Assembly (NCBI GenBank): GCA_036342255.1
Contig: JAZAUS010000008.1
Span: forward strand, 25,011 to 89,010
DNA from: RUG11198 sp036342255
Lineage (GTDB): Bacteria > Bacillota_I > Bacilli_A > RF39 > UBA660
Direction of reading: 5' to 3'
DNA length: 64,000 nucleotides
The position numbers and the translations under genes are program-made. This document shows positions 1 to 9,582 of the stretch, in pieces. Each line of letters begins with the position of its first letter. Position 1 is the stretch's first letter. The notes under the pieces are model-generated. The model ran no database searches. It worked only from the letters and a program-made list of their open reading frames with translations, and had not been told where the DNA came from.

Positions 1-845
1 AAAGGTATTCCTGAATAGAATGGATGTCCTATTTCATAATGATTCTTATTTATATTTGTATAATTATAGTTTTCTTTGCATAAATCTATGGTTACACCTT
101 TATAATTATTAATTTCATGGATAGTAAATGGTTGATAATTTTTGTGTGAACTCCAATTTAAAATAGGATATAAATAATATGAGAACAGGTTATTTATTTC
201 TTCTGAATTTCTGTTTTCCCATGATTTTACTTTTGAAGCTATTATTTTCATTAACTTTTTATTATTTGAATTTGAATAGTTTTCTACTGCTTCTCTTAGA
301 TGAAATGCTTTTAATAAATCATGGGGATTTAACTCTTTTCCACGTGAGTTTTGAGAATCAAATAATTGAAATGCTTCATCTAGTGATTCAACATATACTA
401 CTAATACTTCTAGTATGTTTCTTATTGCATAATTAATTATTGTCTTTGAGTTTTTCTTGTTTTTTACCCAATTATTAATTACTGATATGTTCTCTTTTAT
501 TTTTGTTATTGTTTCTTTATTTGAAAACTTTTCTTCTAATAAAGTACTTCTAAAATTATTATCTATAATTATTTTTATAAGAATTAATGTTATTATTCTT
601 TGTTGGCCATCTACTATTTCATATTTATTTTGTTTATTCTTATATAGTATTATTGTACCTATTCTATATTTTATAGGTTTATTATTTTGTCCTTTATCAT
701 AATAGGCTTTTTCTATATCGTTTAATAGTGTTATAACACTATTAAATGACCATTTATATGGTCTTTGATAGTTAGGTATTATTAAATTTTTCTTTGATAA
801 TAATGTTTTAACACTTATTATTTCAGTATTTTTTTTATTACTCAT
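1..845 (-). CDS. DUF262 domain protein (GmrSD/ParB-like), 3'-truncated by the window edge
   Basis: Read by hand, because the gene runs off the left edge without a stop. The start is ATG at 843-845 behind an AAAGAGGT ribosome site. The N-terminus has the two DUF262 signatures, NYQRPYKW (about residue 25) and VDGQQRI (about 80), and later SRGKELNPHDLLKAF, as in GmrS and related proteins. DUF262 is a ParB/Srx-like fold; GmrSD proteins use it in NTP-dependent type IV restriction of modified DNA, with a C-terminal DUF1524/HNH nuclease. Whether that nuclease exists here lies outside the window. A second DUF262 protein is at 10.9-12.1 kb, so this one probably belongs to the same defence island. The family is well supported by the motifs; the restriction role is inferred. 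Confidence 0.8.
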   Translation of the reverse strand, partial: MSNKKNTEIISVKTLLSKKNLIIPNYQRPYKWSFNSVITLLNDIEKAYYDKGQNNKPIKYRIGTIILYKNKQNKYEIVDGQQRIITLILIKIIIDNNFRSTLLEEKFSNKETITKIKENISVINNWVKNKKNSKTIINYAIRNILEVLVVYVESLDEAFQLFDSQNSRGKELNPHDLLKAFHLREAVENYSNSNNKKLMKIIASKVKSWENRNSEEINNLFSYYLYPILNWSSHKNYQPFTIHEINNYKGVTIDLCKENYNYTNINKNHYEIGHPFYSGIP

Positions 846-1035
846 TGTACTAACCTCTTTATAATTTATTCTTTATTATAATTATAACATAGATTTTTAT
901 TTGAATATTATTATATTCAATATAATTAATAAAATCATCTTTTTATTTATTCTTTATAAAAAGATAGTAAATTATTTGGATAATGCTCTCTTCAAAGGGA
1001 CGAATTTTTGTTCGTTTTATACCTGTGATAAATGA

Positions 1036-1064
1036 TTAAATCCCCTATATTTTAGGGGATTTAA
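1036..1064 (-). terminator. Probable intrinsic terminator after the SSB-tip/PHP-ATPase operon
   Basis: Perfect 11-bp stem (TTAAATCCCCT at 1036-1046, AGGGGATTTAA at 1054-1064) with a 7-nt loop, 68 bp past the stop at 1132. The U-tract is stronger on the plus strand, but only the minus strand has a gene upstream of it. Confidence 0.5.
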
Positions 1065-1131
1065 ATTTTTAATTATTTATAAAAGTTTATCACTATTTAT
1101 AAATCTATATAGGTAAAAGTATAGGTAGCAA

Positions 1132-1527
1132 TTAAAATGGCCAATCTTCATTATTTATGAAATTATTACTAGTGACAGGAATTTCTTCAACAGATTCATT
1201 ATTAGATTCTACTTCTTCCATATCATTTTCTTCTGAAGAAACAATTTCAGTTTTATCTTCTAAAGAATCAGAGTTTTCTTTATATAATTCTAATAATTCT
1301 TCATCACTACAAATACTATTTATAATATTCTCTAAAGTAGTTTTATATAGTGCTAATTCAGGATTGTTTGAAGTTACTTCATATTCTGTTTTCTCACCAT
1401 TTTTCTTCAAATCCAAGAAAGATTTAGATATTTCCTTAATATTATTAAAATTCAATTTCTTTATTTCTTCGCTAATTTTATAGTAAATATTGTCATCATT
1501 ATCTTTTTTTAATATTTCAATTTTCAT
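1132..1527 (-). CDS. 131-aa acidic protein with an SSB-like C-terminal tip
   Basis: No family recognised. The N-terminal ~75 residues are mixed charged and helical (MKIEILKKDNDDNIYYK...). The C-terminal half is a low-complexity, very acidic linker rich in Glu, Ser and Asn, ending in NNEDWPF. That arrangement, a disordered linker followed by acidic residues and a terminal Pro-Phe, is the architecture of the SSB C-terminal tip (DDxPF), which docks replication and repair proteins. The start overlaps the end of the PHP-ATPase gene by 11 bp, so the two are translationally coupled and probably act together. There is no visible OB-fold, so this is not simply an SSB. A role in recruiting host repair proteins to, or sensing them for, the ATPase is inference. 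Confidence 0.75.
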   Translation of the reverse strand: MKIEILKKDNDDNIYYKISEEIKKLNFNNIKEISKSFLDLKKNGEKTEYEVTSNNPELALYKTTLENIINSICSDEELLELYKENSDSLEDKTEIVSSEENDMEEVESNNESVEEIPVTSNNFINNEDWPF

Positions 1528-3982
1528 ATGTTAATTCTCCTCCATATATTTGATATCTTTTCTTAATATTTCGTTTACCACCATCTAATATTAAAGCTAC
1601 CTTATTAGTTGCCACAAGTTTTTCTTCTTCAACATATTCAAGGCAATAAGAATTATAAGATATCTTATTATCATTATTAACAGATGCTTCAATAATCATA
1701 TTAGCATCAGAATTTATTGCTACTATCGCATCATGAGATGTAACTATAATTTGTTTTTCAATCTTTTGTGTTTTAATAAAGGTAGATAATGTTTCAGAAA
1801 TAAAACTTTTATCTACATCATTTTCAGGTTGATCTATTAATATGATATCTGGTTGTTGTTCTTTGATTAATCTATTGAAATAAAATTCTATAGATTTTTT
1901 TGCAATATCACCTTTATTAATATCAGATATTAATTTCCAACCATTATTTTCGTCCAAATATAATTCTATATTTCTTGGAATATCACTTGCATCTGTAATT
2001 ATTTCACTTAGATTAATATTAATTTCATTTAAAGATTTAATCAAATTCTTTGTAGAATCAGAATCAAGCAAATTAATTTTAGATAAGTTTAACGATCTGA
2101 TTTTACCTTTAATTTTATCCAAATTAAATAATTTTGAATCTTCTAAATTAGTATTATTTACATTAAACAAATTATCATTTAAAGTTAAACGAGCATAATC
2201 ATTAGAATTAGTTTCAATCTCTTTCTTCAATGATTCATATGGTAAACTCAATTGAATTTCAGCTTCTCTTTTCTCATTAAGAAGTGTTCTTTTTAATAAA
2301 TTAATCAATTTACCAAATTCACTTGTGTATATTTGTTCCCTAGACTTAACTGTTTTTTCTTTATTTCCTAGTTTATTAATTGAATCCTCAATTTGTTCAT
2401 TAATAACATCAACAAGTTTTTTTTCAAACTTGATTTGTCTAATTTTCTTTTTCACATTTAATGATTCAGTCTTCAAACTTTCTATTATTTCATTATATTT
2501 AAAAATTAAGTCATCAATCTTTTCTTTATCAACATCTAACGTCAATAATTCTTTAATTGAATTAAAATAATTAACAATTTTTTCTTGTTGACTTAATAAT
2601 TCATTAATTCTTTTTAATTTAAACGTTTGAGTTTTAAATTCACTTTCATCAAAAATATATTTATTTAAATTAAAAGCATAATTAGAAATTTTATTTTTTG
2701 ACAAAAAGTCTATAGCCGAATAAATATTTTGAAGTATCCTTTCCCCAACTTCAATATTATTTTTAATATCCTTTATACATTGATAATAATTATTTACATC
2801 ATTTTTATAACGATTAATTATAACATTAGCATCATTATCATTATTTATGCCAAATTTTTCAGCTATTGATAGTTCATCATCTTGGCTCTTTAATATTTCG
2901 GAATAAATATTAGGAATTTCAATAATTTTTATATTTTTATTATCTATCTCACTATCGTATTTAATATCCAAAACTGATGATTTTCCAACTTTCTTTTCAT
3001 ATGGATTAACTCCTTCTTTAGCACCATCTTTGGATGATTTAGAAGCAGCGGTTAACCCAATATTTTTTATTTCATAAAGAATCTGATTTAATAGTAAAGT
3101 TTTACCAGATCCAGAATTTCCAATTATTACATTTAATCCTGGTGACAATTTAATTAATGACTCTTCAAGAGATTTATTATTTTTAACCCTTATTTCTTTA
3201 ATATAACGTTCTCTATTAATAATTTGATTCTCTAAAGATAATCGAGTATCTGAATTTCTTAAAGAAATTTCTAAACCCCTGTATGTTGGTAAAGCGTTAA
3301 TTGAATATGATCCTTTTTCAAGAATTTTTTTCTTGCGATCCTCATCGTTATCAAATTTATAATCACTGCCCACATATGCTGGAGTATCTTCACCAATTTC
3401 ACTTGCATTTAAAACTTTATGAATTTTTTCTACCATAGAATACAAATAATAGTCTTTTGTATTTTCAAATAGTATTGGAAAACCTGTGCCACTAATCAAC
3501 GCTTTTATAACCCAATCGATTGTAGATGATTCAATTTTATGATTTAATAATCCTTTATCTTTTATTGCATGAGGAATAAAAATAAATTCAAGATTTTCAT
3601 GAAGATCACAAAAATCTTTTTTATTAAGCAAAACATTATTCCCTTTTGATACTCGCATATTAGTTAATTTATCCGAAAATTTTATTATATCAACATTAGG
3701 ACTAAGTATTGATATAGCGTGAAATTCTAAACTATCAAATTTATAATCTATCTCAACTCCAACTAAATGATTAATATTAAGCATGTCAGATATAATTGCT
3801 TGCTTAACATGTTCACTAATATCAATATTATTATGACATGTTACAGCTTTTAAATCCACATTTTGTTCCTTAAGCCAATTATAATAATCTCTATGAGTAT
3901 AATTATCTTTAACTTTTTTTCCTTTACAATCTATATCATGGTTGGTATGTTGATGTAAATCAATTCTACTCCAATATTCCAT
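1517..3982 (-). CDS. PHP-domain plus SMC-like ATPase (TrlF-like), putative defence nuclease
   Basis: An N-terminal PHP phosphoesterase domain carries metal-site motifs DLHQHT (8-13), TCHNN (48-52), GVEID (75-79), EFHAI, IPHAI (137-141) and GSDYK. An ABC/SMC-like ATPase follows: Walker A GNSGSGKT at 288-295, about 380 residues of charged coiled coil, then Walker B in PDIILIDQPEND, with the SMC-type D-loop region and TSHDA switch His near 720-750. PHP domains fused to SMC-like ATPases (NCBI TrlF family) occur in defence islands, where the PHP part is thought to be the nucleic-acid-cleaving effector. Length 821 aa. The PHP metal set looks essentially intact, so activity is plausible. Coupled to the SSB-tip gene and 14 bp downstream of the DUF2075 helicase gene, in one operon. 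Confidence 0.85.
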   Translation of the reverse strand: MEYWSRIDLHQHTNHDIDCKGKKVKDNYTHRDYYNWLKEQNVDLKAVTCHNNIDISEHVKQAIISDMLNINHLVGVEIDYKFDSLEFHAISILSPNVDIIKFSDKLTNMRVSKGNNVLLNKKDFCDLHENLEFIFIPHAIKDKGLLNHKIESSTIDWVIKALISGTGFPILFENTKDYYLYSMVEKIHKVLNASEIGEDTPAYVGSDYKFDNDEDRKKKILEKGSYSINALPTYRGLEISLRNSDTRLSLENQIINRERYIKEIRVKNNKSLEESLIKLSPGLNVIIGNSGSGKTLLLNQILYEIKNIGLTAASKSSKDGAKEGVNPYEKKVGKSSVLDIKYDSEIDNKNIKIIEIPNIYSEILKSQDDELSIAEKFGINNDNDANVIINRYKNDVNNYYQCIKDIKNNIEVGERILQNIYSAIDFLSKNKISNYAFNLNKYIFDESEFKTQTFKLKRINELLSQQEKIVNYFNSIKELLTLDVDKEKIDDLIFKYNEIIESLKTESLNVKKKIRQIKFEKKLVDVINEQIEDSINKLGNKEKTVKSREQIYTSEFGKLINLLKRTLLNEKREAEIQLSLPYESLKKEIETNSNDYARLTLNDNLFNVNNTNLEDSKLFNLDKIKGKIRSLNLSKINLLDSDSTKNLIKSLNEININLSEIITDASDIPRNIELYLDENNGWKLISDINKGDIAKKSIEFYFNRLIKEQQPDIILIDQPENDVDKSFISETLSTFIKTQKIEKQIIVTSHDAIVAINSDANMIIEASVNNDNKISYNSYCLEYVEEEKLVATNKVALILDGGKRNIKKRYQIYGGELTYEN

Positions 3983-3996
3983 TTAATACCTCCATA

Positions 3997-5877
3997 CTAG
4001 CTGTTGATTATATTATTAATATATTTTCTTAAATTATCGTCAGTACAATAAACATAACAACCTTTCATACCCCTAGTCATTAGTGTTCTATATGTATTTT
4101 TTATTATTAAATCAGCAATATTATTAGCTTCTTCTTGGCCTTTTTCTTTAACTATTTTATTAATTCCTTTTAATGATTGATCTGTCTTAGCTCTTTTTGT
4201 ATAATCAGTTATTATGTGTCCGTTTTCATATCTCATGTCATCTCCAATAATAACTCCTATATAATCAAATTCTAATCCTTGGCATGTATGAATGCATCCA
4301 GCTTCATTTATGGAATCTTTATCAATTGCCCATGTTGTAGAACTACCTAAGTTCCAACTTATTTCAAAATTATATTCTGGTATTACTATGTCATGAATGT
4401 CTGTTTTATTTTTTCCTTCACTTATCCAGTTCCAGCAATATCCTGCTACTAATCTAGATTTATTATTTTTTTTATTTTTTTCTTCAATAGCTTTTCTTAA
4501 TTCATTAGGATTATCAAATACTTTAAAGTCATAGTCAAATCCATCTATATCAAAATTAGCAGTTTCTTTTATTTCTAGTAAGTTATTTAGCCATGCTATA
4601 TAGCCATCAGAACCATTGCATCTAAATTGACTGTCTAATTCATAAGTATATATGCCAGCATCTAATTCATTAGCGTATTTCTTAATTAAATCTTCACTAC
4701 CAATATCTTTAAGGGTTACTTTTTGATTTTCATCTATAAAGAATATTGAAAAATTAGATGCATTAATTATTTCTTTAATTTGGTTTTCACCCTTGTTTTG
4801 AAATAAACCTGACTTTTCATTTAATCTATGTGCTTCATCTACTATTAATACATCTAATTTATTGCTTTCTTCATCTACAAAATTACCTGATCCTTGAAAT
4901 AGATGATTAATATATGTTTGGGTGTAATCTCCTCTTAACTTTGTGGAAAAAACATTTCTTGGAGCAGCATTTTTTGTTACATAGAAACATGTCATGTTTC
5001 TATTATTAAATTCTACTAATAGATTAATTGCTAATACTGATTTACCTGTACCTGGTCCACCTCTTACTATCATTACATTCTTTTTATTACTAGCCACTGT
5101 ATCAATAGCATTACTTAATGCATATTCATATATAATCTTTTGTTCATCAATCATATAGAATTCTTTATTACCTTGTAACATTTTTGATAAAGAATCTTGA
5201 AGCATTTTAGATGGCCTAATTCTTCCATGATCTATTTCATAGAGAATGCTTCCATCATCTCCATCTTCTATATATCTTTTAATAAAATCTCTTAGTTTAA
5301 TGACATCATTATGTCCAAATAATGGGGCTATATTTGTATATTCTTTATAATTATCAGATAGTAATGTATCGTCATTATCGAAGTAATAATTATGTAAATA
5401 AGCACATGGTACTATATTAATATTTTTTAATTGGACTGATTCATTATAATCTTTAATTAAATTAGCATAAGTCATTGCTTGGTATGATGGATGGTTGACA
5501 TCTCTTAACCCTCCGCCTGTATATGTATTTACCTTATAAACACCATCTAATTTACCTACTTCAGTTGCTTTATCCCATTGTTTTAATTCTACTATTACAA
5601 CATTAGATTTATTTTTGTTATAGCCTGATATCATAAAGTCTATTCTACATCCAGTTGGGGGTATATTATACTCAATAGCAATACCTGTATTATCTGGTAT
5701 ATCTTTATCATTTAATACTCCTCTCATATATTGCATAGAATTTTTCCATGAATTAAATTCTGGAGGACTTGGTCTTCTTTTAATTTTTTCTATATATTTA
5801 TTTCTTATTTTATCCGCTATTAATCCTATATCTACATCATTAATAAAATCTTTTTTTATTCCTTCATATACTAACAT
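3997..5877 (-). CDS. Nuclease-helicase, PD-(D/E)XK-like N-terminus plus DUF2075
   Basis: Residues ~1-160 look like a restriction-endonuclease fold: RID at 78-80 followed by VIVELKQW, giving the D...ExK pattern (D80, E97, K99). A superfamily 1-type NTPase follows, with Walker A GGPGTGKS (273-280), DEAH box VDEAH (346-350) and a C-terminal TLMTRGMKGCYVY motif typical of DUF2075. Such proteins are annotated as DNA/RNA helicase domain proteins and are frequent in phage-defence islands. The nuclease assignment rests on one motif and the length; the helicase assignment is firm. The stop lies 14 bp before the PHP-ATPase start, and the membrane-protein gene ends 6 bp upstream of this start, so all are probably co-transcribed. 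Confidence 0.85.
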   Translation of the reverse strand: MLVYEGIKKDFINDVDIGLIADKIRNKYIEKIKRRPSPPEFNSWKNSMQYMRGVLNDKDIPDNTGIAIEYNIPPTGCRIDFMISGYNKNKSNVVIVELKQWDKATEVGKLDGVYKVNTYTGGGLRDVNHPSYQAMTYANLIKDYNESVQLKNINIVPCAYLHNYYFDNDDTLLSDNYKEYTNIAPLFGHNDVIKLRDFIKRYIEDGDDGSILYEIDHGRIRPSKMLQDSLSKMLQGNKEFYMIDEQKIIYEYALSNAIDTVASNKKNVMIVRGGPGTGKSVLAINLLVEFNNRNMTCFYVTKNAAPRNVFSTKLRGDYTQTYINHLFQGSGNFVDEESNKLDVLIVDEAHRLNEKSGLFQNKGENQIKEIINASNFSIFFIDENQKVTLKDIGSEDLIKKYANELDAGIYTYELDSQFRCNGSDGYIAWLNNLLEIKETANFDIDGFDYDFKVFDNPNELRKAIEEKNKKNNKSRLVAGYCWNWISEGKNKTDIHDIVIPEYNFEISWNLGSSTTWAIDKDSINEAGCIHTCQGLEFDYIGVIIGDDMRYENGHIITDYTKRAKTDQSLKGINKIVKEKGQEEANNIADLIIKNTYRTLMTRGMKGCYVYCTDDNLRKYINNIINS

Positions 5878-5883
5878 ATTTAT

Positions 5884-6660
5884 TTACTCACTTCCCAATA
5901 ATTTTGCATTTTCTACATTAAAACCATCTATTTTTAAGCTATTTATAATTTTATTTACAGGAATTATCATGGTGTTAATTCTTTGCATATACTTGTTATT
6001 TAATAAATCTTCATAATAAACTTCTACTATTATTTTTCTATGATTATTATTATTTAAAGTTAAAATTAAATCAATACAAACTGTTTCATTTTTCTTTATA
6101 AAGGATTGGTATCCATTAAGTGAAAACTTTCTGTCTTCCTTTTCGTCAACTTTTATTAAAATATTTATATTTTTGCTATGATTTAAACCTATATTTTCCA
6201 TTTTAAAGTATAAATGATATGTATCACCATATTCACCAATTTCTATAGTGTGATTATAGTTATACCTTGAACTTAAACTATGAAATGAATAATTAAATAT
6301 TGGAGCATTTTCAATTCTCTTATCCTCCTTATTACTTTCAATTTGAGTTTTTATTTGCTTCAAAGTTATCAAAACAACAAATACACCACTTATGATGGCA
6401 CCAATGATTCCAATAATATATGAACTGATAAATTCGAACCATCTATTCATATTTATTCCATTTGCAATTCCTAGTGTAGTAGGCACATTATATCTATCCA
6501 ATAAATAAACAATAATTGGTATAAAATATACGAATAAAAACAAAATATATAAAACTCGTTCAGTCGGACTTTGGGATTCTTTGTACATTTTAACTCCTTG
6601 AATCACTGATACAATTGTAATAATTAATACTATGATATAACTTACAATCTTTATTGCCAT
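5884..6660 (-). CDS. Membrane protein of unknown function with a cytosolic C-terminal domain
   Basis: No family recognised. Three hydrophobic segments lie at about residues 4-20, 35-55 and 75-100. A charged helix (TLKQIKTQIESNKEDKR) and a ~130-residue hydrophilic domain rich in beta-forming residues (NIKVDEKEDR, KIIVEVYYEDLLN) follow. It sits in the defence operon between MazG-like (8 bp upstream) and the nuclease-helicase (6 bp downstream). Defence systems often pair cytosolic sensors with a membrane subunit, but nothing here proves that role. Confidence 0.7.
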   Translation of the reverse strand: MAIKIVSYIIVLIITIVSVIQGVKMYKESQSPTERVLYILFLFVYFIPIIVYLLDRYNVPTTLGIANGINMNRWFEFISSYIIGIIGAIISGVFVVLITLKQIKTQIESNKEDKRIENAPIFNYSFHSLSSRYNYNHTIEIGEYGDTYHLYFKMENIGLNHSKNINILIKVDEKEDRKFSLNGYQSFIKKNETVCIDLILTLNNNNHRKIIVEVYYEDLLNNKYMQRINTMIIPVNKIINSLKIDGFNVENAKLLGSE

Positions 6661-6668
6661 TCTACCAC

Positions 6669-6992
6669 CTACAACTTATTATATTTTGTACTTTTTCCTT
6701 TTGATTTCTCTATTGGATATTTCTTAGCTGTCTTTTCCATCTTATCTAAAACTATTTGTTTAGGATCTACACCTAATTTATTTGCCATTTGTATACAGTA
6801 ATTTAAAACATCTGCAAGTTCTTCTTTTACTTCTTCTAAATCGTAATTATCATTCCACTGAAAACATTCTAATAACTCTCCTGCTTCAATACAAATGCTT
6901 TTAGCTAGATTAACTGGAGAATGAAATTGATCCCAATCTCTTTCTTCATTAAATTTTTCAATCTTTTCTTGTAATTCTTTCATAGATATCAC
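6669..6992 (-). CDS. MazG-like nucleotide pyrophosphohydrolase
   Basis: All-alpha NTP pyrophosphatase of the MazG/RS21-C6 superfamily, expected to hydrolyse (d)NTPs to (d)NMP and pyrophosphate. The metal-binding signature is visible as EAGELLE (about 32-38) and EELADVLNY (about 57-65), the usual ExxE and ExxD pairs. At 107 aa it is the normal single-domain size. It is the first gene of a run that continues into the membrane protein and nuclease-helicase. Family members near defence genes have been proposed to purge modified or phage nucleotides; here a house-cleaning role is equally possible. The second Met (MKELQEK) is an alternative start. Confidence 0.88.
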   Translation of the reverse strand: MISMKELQEKIEKFNEERDWDQFHSPVNLAKSICIEAGELLECFQWNDNYDLEEVKEELADVLNYCIQMANKLGVDPKQIVLDKMEKTAKKYPIEKSKGKSTKYNKL

Positions 6993-7098
6993 CTGATTTA
7001 ATTATAACATAAGATTACAGTTTAACCGTAATTTCTAGTTCTATAATTTTCATTTTGCTCTCTTCCACCCTGATAGAACAATATACACTACATAAAAA

Positions 7099-7117
7099 GG
7101 CGCGTTATTTATGCGCC
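7099..7117 (-). terminator. Terminator of the HNH restriction endonuclease gene
   Basis: GGCGC/GCGCC stem with a 9-nt loop, followed on the minus strand by TTTTT, 15 bp after the stop at 7132. Confidence 0.7.
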
Positions 7118-7131
7118 ATTTTATTAATTTG

Positions 7132-8472
7132 TTATGAATAGAATTTTATTAAATCTTCTAGTTCAATCATTATATTACATTCTTTTAATCTATCAATTCT
7201 ACTTCTGTATAGCTTTGTAATTATCTCGCGTTTCTCCTTAGGTGTTGCCAAATGTATTTTTCTATGACAAATAGGACATAAAGACACAATATTTGATTCT
7301 ACATCTAAACTATATAAGAAATATGATTGTAATTGAATGGGAACTAGGTGGTGCGCTTCAACATAGTTTTCATTGTTTGCTTTAGAAGTAAAAGTCATAT
7401 GACTATTATCAAATTCGCACAGATAGTTTGCAACCGCTTTAGCATTAGCAGCTTTTTGTGGATCTCTTCTAGCAGTGGCCTTTGAAAACTTGTTTGCCAA
7501 TGGAACAGGTAAATCTAATATTTTTAATAGTGGTTCTGGATCTAAATTATTTGATTGTGCTATATATAACTCGTCGTATATATCTTCAAATATGCTATTA
7601 TTATCAGTTTCACTAATAATATTGGAATCTACAGTAACAATTGACGGTTCAACAATCATTTTTGCACTTTCAGAATCAACCATACCTGTTTTTGTTAATT
7701 CATCAATAATAGTATCAGGAATGTTTTCCTTATTTTTTAAATTATTATTAATCTTATCTAATATCATTTTAGCATTTGTTGTTAAATAAAATTTAGGGAA
7801 TCCATGTGATTCAAATTTATCATCGTTATTTACATCAATCAATTTAAGTTGTCTACATGTACTTAATATTCTGTAATTTATGTTTGGAGTATAATTACCA
7901 TCTGATGGATTTTTTCCCCTACTAGAAAAGCCATAAAGGAGATAAATATCTGTACATATTTTAATTCTTTCTTCTTTGCTAGGCACCATTATTTCAAAAT
8001 CTGAATAGCCATCTGGATAAGAAACAATATAACCGTTGATCAATCCTTCTCTTAGGGTAGCAAGAATATAATTTTGAAACATATTAATATCATCTAGAGA
8101 ACATATTGATTCCAACTTATTTATAATATAATCTTCAATTGGAATACTTCCATAAATAAATTGTATGAACTCTTTAGTAAATTTATAATTTCGTGCCTCA
8201 TCTGGATCAGTTAAAAATTTTATTTCAATCATTCCACGAATATTATCGGCTATAGTACTTTGGCCAGTCTCTGACAACTTACATATTTCATCCTCAATTT
8301 CTTTTTGACTAACAGTAGTCCTTTTTGTTTCAAGATACCACTTTTTAAACTTTTCAACACAACTAAAAATATTTCTTGTTAAACTTTTCGCTGGTCTTAA
8401 TCCATCTTCAAATATTAATTTATTTTCATTTTCTTTATAAAACTTTAAAAAATAATCAAAATTAAACTCCAT
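7132..8472 (-). CDS. Probable type II restriction endonuclease with C-terminal HNH domain
   Basis: A long N-terminal region (~330 aa) of unrecognised fold is followed by an HNH motif: AHHLVPIQLQ, then SLCPICHRKIH about 30 residues later, giving the H...N...H catalytic set. It lies directly behind two DNA m5C methyltransferases, the classic position of the cognate nuclease. I chose the ATG at 8472 because GAGGTG sits 7 nt before it; the upstream TTG at 8487 has no ribosome site. The gene has its own -10 box (TATAAT, minus strand, about 8494-8499) after a terminator separating it from the methyltransferases, so it is expressed separately. HNH nuclease is firm; the type II restriction role is contextual. 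Confidence 0.82.
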   Translation of the reverse strand: MEFNFDYFLKFYKENENKLIFEDGLRPAKSLTRNIFSCVEKFKKWYLETKRTTVSQKEIEDEICKLSETGQSTIADNIRGMIEIKFLTDPDEARNYKFTKEFIQFIYGSIPIEDYIINKLESICSLDDINMFQNYILATLREGLINGYIVSYPDGYSDFEIMVPSKEERIKICTDIYLLYGFSSRGKNPSDGNYTPNINYRILSTCRQLKLIDVNNDDKFESHGFPKFYLTTNAKMILDKINNNLKNKENIPDTIIDELTKTGMVDSESAKMIVEPSIVTVDSNIISETDNNSIFEDIYDELYIAQSNNLDPEPLLKILDLPVPLANKFSKATARRDPQKAANAKAVANYLCEFDNSHMTFTSKANNENYVEAHHLVPIQLQSYFLYSLDVESNIVSLCPICHRKIHLATPKEKREIITKLYRSRIDRLKECNIMIELEDLIKFYS

Positions 8473-8510
8473 TACTTCACACCTCAATGATAATTATATC
8501 ATATGATAGA

Positions 8511-8530
8511 AAAAAGGGCCATAAATGGCC
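8511..8530 (-). terminator. Terminator between methyltransferase operon and nuclease gene
   Basis: GGCCA/TGGCC stem with a 4-nt loop, then CTTTTTT on the minus strand, immediately after the second methyltransferase stop. It decouples nuclease from methylase transcription. Confidence 0.75.
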
Positions 8531-8532
8531 TC

Positions 8533-9582
8533 TTATTCGTATAAATAATCTACTATTGCCTTTGCAACTTGTTCTGCCAATAGAGGTGGAACAGCGTTTC
8601 CAACTTGTTTATATTGATTGACCTTTGATCCACTAAAAATATAATTATCTGGAAAAGATTGAATTCTAGCTGCTTCTCTTACAGACAAAATTCTATTTTC
8701 TTTATAATGAAAATATGTCCTATGACCTGTATCAATTGTATTACTTTGATTTTTACTGTTCATTCTTCTTAATAATGAACTATATTTTCTATTACCTCTC
8801 AAGTTTTCTGGTAAATCCTTTATACTACCACCCTGAGGTACATGAGAAATTAATTTTTTTGTTTCTTCAGTATGAAATGTTTGTTCATGATTATATACCA
8901 TATCACAATTTTTTCTCATTTTCTTTTGGTATTTTGATATTGCGTCTGTTTTGTATTTTGAAGGATCATCATTTTTATCTAGTGATGGTAAATCAGATAT
9001 TGCTTCTTCGCAAGTTACTTTATAATTGAATTTTTTAGGGAATTTAAATGTTCCTTTATCTAAATTCTCTTTAATTCCAATAAAAAATACCCTTACTCTG
9101 TTTTGTGGAACACCATAATCAGAAGCTACTAATTTATCTAGATAAACATTATAACCAATTTTTTTAGCTCTTCTAATAATATCCTCTTTTACTTCACCAT
9201 TTTTCATTGACAAAATACCTGTTACATTTTCAATAACAAAAAAATCAGGATTAATTATTGATAATGTTTTAAAATATTCTTTATATAATTTATTTCTTTC
9301 ATCATCCTCAGATCTTCTACCAGCTAAACTAAAGCCTTGGCAAGGCGGACCACCAATTACACCAGAAACATGTTCATTAACATATTGTTTTATGAATTTT
9401 TCATCAATTTCAGCAATATCTTTGACAACACCAACTTTATTCTTTCTATTGTTATTAAAAGTATCTATTGCATTACTCCACATGTCGATAGCAAGAACAC
9501 TTTCAAAATTTTGTTTTTCAAAGCCTAAGGTTAGACCACCGGCCCCACAAAACAAATCAATAACCTTTCTTTTACTCTTCAT
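8533..9582 (-). CDS. DNA (cytosine-5) methyltransferase 2 of the R-M system
   Basis: All m5C-methyltransferase motifs are readable: SAM-binding DLFCGAGGLTLGF (9-21), catalytic GGPPCQGFS with Cys81, IENV (motif VI), ASDYGVPQNRVRVFFIG (motif VIII) and the C-terminal SVREAARIQSFP plus QVGNAVPPLLA (motifs IX-X). The product transfers methyl from SAM to C5 of cytosine in a specific sequence. It overlaps the first methyltransferase gene by 11 bp, so the two are coupled. Two m5C enzymes with one HNH nuclease suggests an asymmetric recognition site, each enzyme protecting one strand; that is inferred from other such systems. Length 349 aa is typical. Confidence 0.95.
   Translation of the reverse strand: MKSKRKVIDLFCGAGGLTLGFEKQNFESVLAIDMWSNAIDTFNNNRKNKVGVVKDIAEIDEKFIKQYVNEHVSGVIGGPPCQGFSLAGRRSEDDERNKLYKEYFKTLSIINPDFFVIENVTGILSMKNGEVKEDIIRRAKKIGYNVYLDKLVASDYGVPQNRVRVFFIGIKENLDKGTFKFPKKFNYKVTCEEAISDLPSLDKNDDPSKYKTDAISKYQKKMRKNCDMVYNHEQTFHTEETKKLISHVPQGGSIKDLPENLRGNRKYSSLLRRMNSKNQSNTIDTGHRTYFHYKENRILSVREAARIQSFPDNYIFSGSKVNQYKQVGNAVPPLLAEQVAKAIVDYLYE

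Noticed and set aside
179..702. Two plus-strand hydrophobic frames at the left edge
   Set aside because: Antisense to the DUF262 gene whose motifs are clear on the minus strand.
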